Below, in pieces: positions 6,746 through 13,512 of a stretch of DNA of 13,512 nucleotides. Made by a program: the position numbers and the translations under genes. Under the pieces are notes generated by a model that worked only from the letters and a program-made list of their open reading frames with translations, did not search any database and had not been told where the DNA came from. Source of the DNA: Chloroflexota bacterium (GTDB taxonomy: Bacteria; Chloroflexota; Anaerolineae; Caldilineales; Caldilineaceae); contig QEUW01000197.1 in the NCBI GenBank assembly GCA_003577005.1, forward strand, positions 1 to 13,512, in the 5' to 3' direction. Positions within the stretch are counted from its first letter, which is position 1. Each line of letters begins with the position of its first letter.

Positions 6746-8854
6746 ATGACGGCCAACGAAACTACAGCGCCCCCTACACGCTATACGGGCTGGCGGGCGC
6801 GAGTGATTCAACACAGCGACTTTTTGCTTCTCCTAACGCTCTTTGTCTCTTTCCGGTTCGCCGCTGTTTTCTTCTTCCGCCCCGGTGGTTATACCCGTGA
6901 TTACAGCGATCTTATATTCTATCAGGGCCGCGCCAGTTGGCAAGATTTTGGCCTGCTGCCCTATCGAGATTATTGGTCAGAATATCCGCCGCTCTTTACC
7001 TGGTTGAGCCTCTGGATCGACCAACTGAGCCGGCGCATCCCACTGTGGGAGGACGAACGGCTCTGGTATGCCGCCCTCTTTGGCACCTACACCGTGCTGG
7101 CCGAGACGGTCACGTTGATCGCGCTCTACTGGCTGGCGCGGCGGCTCTACGGTAACGGAGCGCTTCGTGTCGCCTGGATCTATGCCGGCCTCTTTCTTCC
7201 AGTCTATTTTCTGGGTGGGTGGTACGATGCGCTGCCGGTGGCGATGATCTTCTTAGGGCTGGCGCTGCTGGTCGAGTGGCCGGTGATGGCCGGGGCGCTG
7301 GCTGCGGGCCTCGTTTTGGGGATCGGCGGGGCGCTCAAGCTGGTGCCGCTGGCCGTGCTCGCCGCTGTACCGCTGGCCGTTCCCCGCTGGTTGCCGCGCC
7401 TGGTGGCCGGTGGCATGGCGCTCGCCGTGGTCGCCGGCACCTACGGTTGGGCCTATCTCCACGGCCCGGTGATGACGCTGGCCTCGATCCGTTCGCTGAC
7501 CGAACGCACCGGCTGGAGCACGCTCTACGCCTGGGTCAACGGCTATACCCGTCTGGGCAAGGTGTTGGGTGATGTCTTTGACCCCAACGCCCGGATTGCC
7601 CAATACGACTCGATCTATCCGCAGAATCTGGTATTGGCGGCATGGCTAGCTTTGGGCGCTACCGTACTGGTCGTACTCTGGCGGCAAAAACCGGCTCCGC
7701 ACCCCCCCCGAACGATTGTTGCGTTTACAGCCCTTACCTATCTCGTCCTGCTTCTCTCTTATTCCGCCTGGAATCCGCAATATGCGCTCTACCTGTTGCC
7801 CTTTCTGGCGCTGCTCTGGCCCAATGGCCGCGGGGTAGGCTATGCGCTGGCGTTGATGTTTCTCACGTTGCTCGAACACCCGGTCTACCACAACCTTATC
7901 GGGCCGGACTATGCGCCTATCCACCGCCAACTCGTCGATGTGGAGTACCGACAGCTCTTTTTGGCTATCATCGTGGCGCGCACCTTCGTCTTAATTGCAC
8001 TGGGCATCGACCTGATGGGCGAACTCTTTCCCGGCTGGCAGCGGTTGCGCAGGTTGACGCTGGCCCTGGTGGCAACGGCAATTGTAGCGATCCTCGTGCT
8101 GGCGCCCCAGTTTGGCCGGGCGTACACCGCGGGCAGGTTGGCGACCAGCCCGGTGCGGCCGCTGGCGCGCTACCTCAATGCCTTGCCCGATAATCGACCG
8201 GTGGTAGCACAACAGCTTACGCTGGGAAGACGGCTGCGCCCGTTTCTGGAAGAGCCTAAACGGTTGCAACTCTTCGGCGGCCGGCCCGGGCGCATTGACC
8301 CGCTGCCCCAGGTTGCCGCCGCCGGCCCCTTTCTCTACATCCGCACGGGCGGCGATGACCCCGAACTGGTGGCCCAAATCGAGCAAGCGTATAGCTGTAC
8401 AGAGCGCCAGCCGCTCGCCGATTGGGAACTCTGGTTCTGCAACGACGGCGCACCATCTTCCGTCGCTCGCTTTGCCGAAGGGATCGAACTGGCCGCTGCG
8501 ACTTTGCCGCCGCAAGTGTCCCACCCCCTCCAGGTGACGCTCTTTTGGCGCACCGGACAACCCATCGCTCAAGAGTATACGGTCTTTGTCCATGTGGTAG
8601 ACGCCAACGGCAAGATGGTGGGGCAGTGGGATCAGATTCCCGGTGCGGGTGCATCGCCCACCTCGGCCTGGCCACCGGGCCGGCTGGTCGTCGATGAATA
8701 TCAGGTTCCCCTCACCCTGGCCGGCGCCACACCGCCCTACCGGGTTCTGGTGGGCCTCTACGATGCCGTGACGGGAGCCCGGCTGGCCGTTGTCGAGAGT
8801 GCGCGGCCCTCCGGCGACAGCCGGCTGGAGCTTGCCACACTGGAGGGCCGCTGA
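6746..8854 (+). CDS. GT-C membrane glycosyltransferase (GT87/GT39-like) with C-terminal beta-sandwich domain
   Basis: A 702-residue polytopic membrane protein. About ten hydrophobic helices fill residues 25-455. The first outside loop carries YTRDYSD (49-55), with acidic residues placed as in GT-C catalytic loops, and YWSEYPPLFTWL (76-87); the EYPP motif is typical of polyprenyl-phosphate-mannose-dependent GT87-like enzymes. After the last helix near 455 comes a soluble region with two cysteines (YSCTE, WFCND) and a beta-sandwich at about 578-690 (QVTLFWRTG, YTVFVHVVD, PPGRLVVDEYQVPL, VLVGLYDA), probably extracytoplasmic. The likely role is transfer of a sugar from a lipid carrier to a lipid or glycan outside the membrane. 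A TTG directly precedes the chosen ATG; neither has a good ribosome binding site. A run of eight Cs (7702-7709) lies in the coding region with the frame intact. It overlaps the next gene by one base. Confidence 0.8.
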   Translation: MTANETTAPPTRYTGWRARVIQHSDFLLLLTLFVSFRFAAVFFFRPGGYTRDYSDLIFYQGRASWQDFGLLPYRDYWSEYPPLFTWLSLWIDQLSRRIPLWEDERLWYAALFGTYTVLAETVTLIALYWLARRLYGNGALRVAWIYAGLFLPVYFLGGWYDALPVAMIFLGLALLVEWPVMAGALAAGLVLGIGGALKLVPLAVLAAVPLAVPRWLPRLVAGGMALAVVAGTYGWAYLHGPVMTLASIRSLTERTGWSTLYAWVNGYTRLGKVLGDVFDPNARIAQYDSIYPQNLVLAAWLALGATVLVVLWRQKPAPHPPRTIVAFTALTYLVLLLSYSAWNPQYALYLLPFLALLWPNGRGVGYALALMFLTLLEHPVYHNLIGPDYAPIHRQLVDVEYRQLFLAIIVARTFVLIALGIDLMGELFPGWQRLRRLTLALVATAIVAILVLAPQFGRAYTAGRLATSPVRPLARYLNALPDNRPVVAQQLTLGRRLRPFLEEPKRLQLFGGRPGRIDPLPQVAAAGPFLYIRTGGDDPELVAQIEQAYSCTERQPLADWELWFCNDGAPSSVARFAEGIELAAATLPPQVSHPLQVTLFWRTGQPIAQEYTVFVHVVDANGKMVGQWDQIPGAGASPTSAWPPGRLVVDEYQVPLTLAGATPPYRVLVGLYDAVTGARLAVVESARPSGDSRLELATLEGR

Positions 8855-11097
8855 TGCCCCGTCTCTGGGAGTGGGTGTTGCTCGCCCTTGCACTGGTTCT
8901 GTTCGCCGGGCAGTTGCTACTCGCCTCGCCTCAGAAATCGGCCGCGTTCGATGAACAGTATCATCTGGCGGCAGGGTACAGCTATCTGCGCACCGGCGAC
9001 TTTCGCCTGGCGACCACCCATCCCCCGTTGATGGGCCTCATCGGCGCGCTGGCGCTGGCGGGGCGCACCGAAATTGACCTGCCTCTCGACCACCCGGCCT
9101 GGGCAGCGGGCGACCGTTTTCTCTTTTCTGACGTCTTCTTGTGGGAGGCCAACGCCGACCCGCAGGGAATGTTGGTGGCCGCTCGTGTGCCGATCATGGC
9201 GGCCGGTCTGTTGCTGGTGGCAGGTCTCTTCTTCTGGGCGCGCCAGATGATCGGCGTGGCCGCCGGTTGGGTTGTGTTGGCGCTGGCCGTCTTCGACCCC
9301 AACTTACTGGGCAATGCGCGCGTCGTCACCACCGACCTGGGGCTGACCTGCTTCTTTTTGTTAGCGCTGTGGCGGCTCTGGCGGTGGCTCGAACGGCCGA
9401 CCGGGTTCAATCTGATGGCGGCTGGCCTTTGCGCCGGCCTTACGCCCGCTGCTAAGTACACCGGGCTTTTTGTTGGGCCAGCCATCTTGCTGGTGACACT
9501 CCTCTATCCCAAGACGCAGCCCGGCGACACCTTTGGGCGCCGGTTGCTTGGGCTGGCGGGGATTGGAGTAACGGCGCTCGCCGTCATCTGGGCGCTCTAT
9601 CGCTTTGACTTTGGGCCGATGGCGGACGGGCCGGTGGACGTTCCGCTGCCCGCGCCCTTTTATTGGCAGCAGTTGTACAACACCTTCAACCGCATCGTCG
9701 GTCTCCAGGGCGCCCGCTACGACTTCTTCTGGGGTGAGGCGTCCAACCAAGGCTGGTGGTATTATTTCCCTGTGGCGCTGGCGGTCAAGACGCCCTTGCC
9801 GCTGCTGTTCTTGAGCGTGGTGGGTCTGGTCATCGCCAGCAGCCGGGCGGGCTGGCGGCGGAGCAGCCTGCTCTGGGCGCCGCCGTTGCTATTTTTGTTG
9901 TTGGGGCTGACCGGCGTCTTGACGATTGGCTACCGCCATATCCTGCCGGTCGTTCCCTTTTTGACCCTGATGGCAGGCTACACTGCCGTGACTGCTACAA
10001 ACATTGCTACGATGCGTCGCCGCAGATGGGCCGTCGCCGGGCTTGTGCTGCTGCTTGGCTGGCATGGGGCTGGCTCACTCCGTCTCTTCCCCCATCAGGA
10101 AGCGTTCTTCAATGAACTGGCGGGAGGCTGGTACAATTGGAGCAATCTGCTGGTCGATTCCAACCTGGACTGGGGGCAAGACCTGCCGGCGCTGCGCCAG
10201 ATTATGGATGAACAGACGATCGATGAGGTCAACCTGGCCTATTTTGGGAAGGCAGTGCCAGAGGCGTATGGGGTGCGCTACCGGCCACTGTACGGGTATC
10301 TGCGTTTTGTGGAGGGCACTGAACTCAGCGCCTACAATCCCTACACACCGGAGCCGGGCTGGTACGCCATCAGCGCCACGAGCCTGCGATTGGGGCTGCA
10401 CCAGGCAGACAGCATCGACCTGTACGCCTACTTTCGCAGCCGCCGCCCAGACGCCCGCGCCGGCTACTCGATCTATCTTTATCACCTGGTGGACCCGCCC
10501 GATTTGACCGTGGACCGGCGAGTTGTAGCCAGCGAACCGGTCTACCGGCTTCCTCCTGAAGCGTTGGGCGTTCAACCAGGGCGCCGGGTGCAGGTCAAAT
10601 GGGTACAGGCAGCGGATGTGACCGTTTTCCCGCTGGGTGAGGGTTTTGCGCCGCCGGAGGATGGCGGCTACCATCCTGTTGGCGCCAGCTTTGGCAACGT
10701 GATGACGCTGTTGGGCTATCAGCAAACTGCGCCAATTGCGCCAGCCGCCCTGGCGCAGTTGGTGCTCTACTGGCAGGTTGGATCGACACCCATGCCCACG
10801 CCCGCACCTATACGTGGCGCACCGCTGGCCGCCTTTGTCCATGTGACGGAGCCGGGCGATCCAGAAGCCAAGCTGGCGCAATTCGACGGCTGGCCCACGG
10901 CGTTGCGTGGGTTGGAACCAGGCGATGTGATCGCCCAGCCGGTGGAGTTGGAGATCGCACCCACAGCCGCGCCGGGCGCCTATGATCTGCTGGCCGGGCT
11001 CTACTCTCCCCAGTCGATGGACAGGCTGCCGGTGTTGGGGGGCGCGCAAGGAGCGAACTTTGTGCGGCTGGGTCAATTGAGGATCGAAGCAGAATGA
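8854..11097 (+). CDS. GT39-like (PMT_2 type) membrane glycosyltransferase with C-terminal beta-sandwich domain
   Basis: A 747-residue membrane protein. After the first helix (about 7-25), the loop has AFDEQYHLAAGYSYLRTGDF (31-50), where Asp33/Glu34 occupy the catalytic acidic position of GT39/PMT proteins, followed by THPPL (55-59). Further family-like blocks are NPNLLGNARVVTTDLGL, NQGWWYYFPVALAVKTPLPL, IGYRHILPVVPFL and, near residue 435, VDSNLDWGQDLPALR. These recur in bacterial GT39 proteins that use polyprenyl-phosphate sugars. From about residue 610, a beta-sandwich resembles that of the preceding gene (LAQLVLYWQ, LAAFVHVT, YDLLAGLYSP), interrupted by a Pro-rich loop (PMPTPAPIRGAP). The start ATG overlaps the upstream stop as TGATG, with GGAGG seven bases before it, so the two are translationally coupled. 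Acceptor, protein or lipid, is unknown. Confidence 0.85.
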   Translation: MPRLWEWVLLALALVLFAGQLLLASPQKSAAFDEQYHLAAGYSYLRTGDFRLATTHPPLMGLIGALALAGRTEIDLPLDHPAWAAGDRFLFSDVFLWEANADPQGMLVAARVPIMAAGLLLVAGLFFWARQMIGVAAGWVVLALAVFDPNLLGNARVVTTDLGLTCFFLLALWRLWRWLERPTGFNLMAAGLCAGLTPAAKYTGLFVGPAILLVTLLYPKTQPGDTFGRRLLGLAGIGVTALAVIWALYRFDFGPMADGPVDVPLPAPFYWQQLYNTFNRIVGLQGARYDFFWGEASNQGWWYYFPVALAVKTPLPLLFLSVVGLVIASSRAGWRRSSLLWAPPLLFLLLGLTGVLTIGYRHILPVVPFLTLMAGYTAVTATNIATMRRRRWAVAGLVLLLGWHGAGSLRLFPHQEAFFNELAGGWYNWSNLLVDSNLDWGQDLPALRQIMDEQTIDEVNLAYFGKAVPEAYGVRYRPLYGYLRFVEGTELSAYNPYTPEPGWYAISATSLRLGLHQADSIDLYAYFRSRRPDARAGYSIYLYHLVDPPDLTVDRRVVASEPVYRLPPEALGVQPGRRVQVKWVQAADVTVFPLGEGFAPPEDGGYHPVGASFGNVMTLLGYQQTAPIAPAALAQLVLYWQVGSTPMPTPAPIRGAPLAAFVHVTEPGDPEAKLAQFDGWPTALRGLEPGDVIAQPVELEIAPTAAPGAYDLLAGLYSPQSMDRLPVLGGAQGANFVRLGQLRIEAE

Positions 11098-11103
11098 GGC
11101 TAC

Positions 11104-11182
11104 AGCAGGAACACAGAGACCACAGGGGAACTGCTTCTCTCCGTGTTCTCTGTGCAATCTCTGTGTCCTCCGTGTTCCTGCT
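11104..11182. repeat. Imperfect inverted repeat built of about 9-base ACACRGAGR units
   Basis: The arms at 11104-11130 and 11156-11182 pair as an imperfect inverted repeat: the outer 11 bases (AGCAGGAACAC) match exactly, as do 20 of the outer 24. The minus strand of the right half reads as repeated units close to ACACRGAGR. It fills most of the 112-base gap between the second and third membrane-protein genes on the plus strand. It could be an RNA-processing or partial termination stem within the operon, or a passive repeat; no T-run follows. Confidence 0.75.
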
Positions 11183-11209
11183 TTTACCCGGTAATTCCTT
11201 ACGGCCGCT

Positions 11210-13141
11210 ATGATTGAAGATCAGAAGCTGGAATCTGGCATCGTACACGAGACCGGCGCCTGGCGCACCGCCAACGCTACCTATGAGTACGCCATCGCCG
11301 GGCTGATCGGCCTGGCCGGGGCGCTGTTACTGGCGACGGCGGGCGGCTGGGCGCTGGGATTGCGTGCGCTCTGGACCTTCAGCTTCATGATGTTTATCCC
11401 CTGGCCGCTCCGCCTCGCCCTGGCCGCCCTCCTGCTGGCAGCTACGTTGATCCCGTTCCTCCGGTTCTATTCCGCATTCCGGCGCGCCCTCTGGGCCCGG
11501 CATTCCGTGTTCCGTGTTCCGCCCTGGCTGGCGCCGCTTCTCGCAGGTCTGCTCTTCTGGCTGCTGCGCGAGCGTACCTATCATGGCGATGCGCTGCTCA
11601 AGCTCGAACTCTTGCGTGAGCGGACGATCCAGACCGATCCTTATGTCTGGAAGGAACCGCTGGACAGTGTGTTGGTCTATTCCGCCACCGCTCTGTTGCG
11701 GATGTGGGGGCAGCCGCCGGAGACAGCGATTGCCCTCCTGAGTGTGCTGGCCGGCATGGCTTACATGGCTGCTGTGCTCTATGGGGCGGCTGTGCTGGCG
11801 GTGGACAACGGACAGCGTACCCGTTACTTGGTGGGCCTGCTGGCGTTGGGCAGTGCGCAACTCTGGTTTGGACATGTGGAAAACTACAGTCTGGTGACGG
11901 CGTGCGCCTTTGCGGTGACAGCGCTGGCGATTGGCTATCTGCACGAGCGCAACCGGCTCTGGCCGGTCGGGCTGGCGGCGGGATTTGCTGTCAGTTTTCA
12001 TCCTCAGGCTGCTTTTACCCTGCCTGCGCTTCTGCTCCTCTTGGAGAGGCGGGACTGGCTGCGGCAGGGGCTGGTTCTGGCCGGCGCAGGGCTGGCCGGC
12101 CCGCTGTTGACGCTTTTGAGCCTGAGGGCGTTGGACGTGCCCTGGCCGGCTGTCAACGGTGGCTTTGCGGGCGATGATCAACTCTTTCTTTCTCCGGCTC
12201 AGGCGCTGGCACCCGCTCAATTATGGGACGCCCTCAACAATCTTTGGCTCATTGCACCGCTTGCTCCGCTCTGGCTGGTCTTTGGCGGCTGGGCATTGAG
12301 CCAGCGCACGCTGTGGCAAGCACGTACCTTTCGCTATCTGACCGTCCTGGCGATGGGGCTGTTGTTCTATCATTTTACTTTTCAGAACGACCTCCCCCGC
12401 CCGCGGGATTGGGATCTCTTTGCCATCGTCGCCCCTGGCCTTACGCTGTGGGGGTTGTGGGCCTGGGAAGCGTGGCTGGCTGTGCGGCGGAAAGACCCTC
12501 CCCGCTCCAGCCACGCAATGATGTGGCCGGCCTTGACCTTTGCCGTGCTCTTTGTGCTGAGCTGGGTGGGCATCAATTCATCCCTGACGCTAGTTCGCCC
12601 ACGGAGTGACGAACGCGAAATCTACGCCCGCTATCGTCTGCTGGACCTGACCACCTTGCTGCCCCAGGCCGTGGTGACGCCGCCTGACCCCATCTGCGCC
12701 GAACCGGTTGGGTGCGAGCGGGTAACGTTGACTCACTTCACCATGCCACAGGACGGCGACACCCGGCCTGTAATCTTTGCCCACGCACCGGCTCGCATTG
12801 TGCTGCCGCTGGCCGTGCCAAATGAGCGAGCGTTCCTCTGGCTCAGCCCGGCGCTCGACCCAGAGGCCTGGGGCTGGGGTGGGGACGGCGTTACCTTCAA
12901 GGTGGCGGTGGCGCGTGATGGGCAAGAGACGACGCTCTACACCCGCCACCTCAACCCGGCGGAGACATATGACCTGGGCTGGCAAGAGGCGCTCATCCCA
13001 CTTGACGCCTACCGGGGCGAGCGCATCGACCTGATCCTGAGCACCCATCCCGGCCCCGCCAACAATGACGCAGCCGACCGCGCCGGCTGGGGGCTTCTCT
13101 GGCTCCTGCGCGGCACCCCTGACGTGCGTGGCGAATCGTAA
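11210..13141 (+). CDS. Polytopic GT-C-like membrane protein with C-terminal jelly-roll-like domain
   Basis: A 643-residue protein that I cannot assign to a named family. A short polar N-terminus (1-27) precedes about ten to twelve hydrophobic segments up to residue 465. The loop after the third or fourth helix has RTYHGDALLKLELL, with an acidic residue where GT-C enzymes keep their catalytic Asp/Glu. LWFGHVENYSLV (about 220-231) and AVSFHPQAAFTLPALLLLL are typical of uncharacterised bacterial GT-C-like proteins, as is FQNDLPRPRDWDLFA later. The last 170 residues are soluble and beta-rich (RAFLWLSPALDPEAWGWGGD, VTFKVAVARDG, ALIPLDAYRGERIDLILST, WGLLWL), resembling NPCBM-like jelly-roll modules. 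No strong ribosome binding site precedes the ATG. The stop TAA is the first three bases of a heptamer repeat. Glycosyl transfer in the same pathway as its neighbours is inferred from context. Confidence 0.75.
   Translation: MIEDQKLESGIVHETGAWRTANATYEYAIAGLIGLAGALLLATAGGWALGLRALWTFSFMMFIPWPLRLALAALLLAATLIPFLRFYSAFRRALWARHSVFRVPPWLAPLLAGLLFWLLRERTYHGDALLKLELLRERTIQTDPYVWKEPLDSVLVYSATALLRMWGQPPETAIALLSVLAGMAYMAAVLYGAAVLAVDNGQRTRYLVGLLALGSAQLWFGHVENYSLVTACAFAVTALAIGYLHERNRLWPVGLAAGFAVSFHPQAAFTLPALLLLLERRDWLRQGLVLAGAGLAGPLLTLLSLRALDVPWPAVNGGFAGDDQLFLSPAQALAPAQLWDALNNLWLIAPLAPLWLVFGGWALSQRTLWQARTFRYLTVLAMGLLFYHFTFQNDLPRPRDWDLFAIVAPGLTLWGLWAWEAWLAVRRKDPPRSSHAMMWPALTFAVLFVLSWVGINSSLTLVRPRSDEREIYARYRLLDLTTLLPQAVVTPPDPICAEPVGCERVTLTHFTMPQDGDTRPVIFAHAPARIVLPLAVPNERAFLWLSPALDPEAWGWGGDGVTFKVAVARDGQETTLYTRHLNPAETYDLGWQEALIPLDAYRGERIDLILSTHPGPANNDAADRAGWGLLWLLRGTPDVRGES
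11467..11520 (+). repeat. Heptamer repeats of NNNTTCC type inside a coding region
   Basis: Two blocks of heptamers ending in TTCC lie inside the third membrane-protein gene: CTATTCC and GCATTCC at 11467-11480, then GCATTCC, GTGTTCC, GTGTTCC at 11500-11520. They encode the polar stretch around ARHSVFRVPPW before a membrane helix. The pattern resembles the intergenic heptamer tract near 13160 and may be a repeat that entered or grew within the gene without breaking the frame. Confidence 0.55.
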
Positions 13142-13190
13142 TGCGTAATGCGTGATGCCTAATTCCTAATCCTTAATTCCTACTTCCTAC
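13139..13190 (+). repeat. Degenerate tandem heptamer tract (TAATNCC-like)
   Basis: Seven consecutive heptamers of the form TRATNCN/TAMTTCC (for example TAATGCG twice, TAATTCC twice) fill the gap between the third membrane-protein gene and the deacetylase gene. The first heptamer begins with the TAA stop of the upstream gene. Because the period is 7 and most units start TAA or TGA, the tract puts stops in all three plus-strand frames. No ribosome binding site for the next gene is visible in it. Confidence 0.85.
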
Positions 13191-13191
13191 T

Positions 13192-13512
13192 ATGACACAC
13201 AAACCCACTTTACTCGGCATCTTTGCCCACCCTGACGACGAAAGCTTTGGCCCTGGCGGTACACTGGCCCGGTACGCCGCCGAGGGGAAGGATGTCCATG
13301 TTATCATCGCCACTGATGGCATCGCCGGTTCGATCGAAGACGCCAACGCGGTCAACGGCCACGCTACGCTGGCGCAGGCCCGCTCGCGCGAACTTTCCAA
13401 CGCGGCGGTGGCGTTGGGCGTCACCAGCATCTGGTCGCTCCCCTATCGCGACAGCGGGATGCGCGACTCGGAAGACAACCAGCACCCCGACGCACTGATC
13501 CAACAACCGGTG
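13192..13512 (+). CDS. PIG-L/LmbE-family deacetylase, 3' end cut by window edge
   Basis: 107 codons are visible from the ATG at 13192 to the window edge, with no stop. The zinc-binding motif AHPDDE is at residues 12-17, followed by [41 protein letters not shown] and LPYRDSGM, all typical of PIG-L proteins. This metal-dependent family removes N-acetyl groups from GlcNAc-lipids or GlcNAc-bearing small molecules (GlcNAc-PI, GlcNAc-inositol, GlcNAc-malate). The rest of the domain, including the second half of the metal site, is outside the window. There is no recognisable ribosome binding site because a heptamer tract fills the upstream gap. Beside GT-C genes and a GT4 enzyme it could act on a glycolipid intermediate, but thiol-cofactor synthesis (MshB/BshB-like) or antibiotic-type substrates are equally possible. 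Confidence 0.93.
   Translation, partial: MTHKPTLLGIFAHPDDESFGPGGTLARYAAEGKDVHVIIATDGIAGSIEDANAVNGHATLAQARSRELSNAAVALGVTSIWSLPYRDSGMRDSEDNQHPDALIQQPV

Noticed and set aside
6610..6756. A 49-codon upstream extension of the GT4 gene
   Set aside because: GT4 proteins begin with the MRIALxSDxYxPxVNG strand, which here has its own ATG and ribosome binding site. The extension would also overlap the divergent promoter region.
7991..8893. A 300-codon minus-strand open frame opposite the first GT-C gene
   Set aside because: High-GC antisense shadow; it has no recognisable domain and lies opposite a well-supported membrane-protein gene.
10725..10760. A perfect 10-bp inverted repeat (AACTGCGCCA) with a 16-base spacer inside the GT39-like gene
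   Set aside because: Short, GC-rich and within coding sequence of repetitive Ala/Pro codons; likely to occur by chance.
10075..11157. A 360-codon minus-strand open frame opposite the GT39-like gene
   Set aside because: No family-like motif is visible, and the plus strand encodes conserved GT39 blocks and a beta-sandwich across the same stretch.

Overview
The window is about 60% G+C and densely coded. It is probably from the chromosome of a Chloroflexota bacterium (Anaerolineae/Caldilineae-like). That placement is an inference from an order of housekeeping genes also seen in Gram-positive relatives, a Uma2-family gene plus a remnant of a second one, long GT-C membrane glycosyltransferases carrying beta-sandwich tails, and intergenic tandem heptamer repeats. 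No rRNA, tRNA, CRISPR array, integrase or transposase was seen.

Left half (1-5288, all minus strand). Read in transcription order: a membrane-anchored PIN/TRAM protein (YacL-like), cysteinyl-tRNA synthetase (cysS), a Uma2-family nuclease-like protein, and the 23S rRNA 2'-O-methyltransferase rlmB. The last two are separated by only 2 bases. Just past the rlmB stop lies the broken coiled-coil tail of a second Uma2 gene. Beyond it is a large GNAT-superfamily protein that runs off the left edge.

Middle (5289-6745). A GT4 glycosyltransferase on the minus strand resembles enzymes that glycosylate diacylglycerol or phosphatidylinositol. It is followed by a perfect 21-bp hairpin built from heptamers. 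A 136-base divergent intergenic region separates it from the plus-strand genes and contains inverted and direct repeats that could be an operator.

Right half (6746-13512, all plus strand). Two GT-C membrane proteins are coupled by a TGATG junction and share a C-terminal beta-sandwich module. A third polytopic membrane protein ends in a different, jelly-roll-like domain. A PIG-L/LmbE-type deacetylase is cut by the right edge. With the divergent GT4 enzyme, these look like an envelope glycolipid or glycan locus: a cytoplasmic glycosyltransferase, polyprenyl-phosphate-dependent GT-C enzymes and an N-acetyl-sugar deacetylase. No substrate can be read from the sequence.

The most unusual layer is the repeats. 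Three gaps between genes hold repeats with a period of 7 or about 9 bases, two of them folded as inverted repeats. A related heptamer pattern lies inside the third membrane-protein gene. One tract appears to supply a stop codon and to occupy the place where the next gene's ribosome binding site would be.
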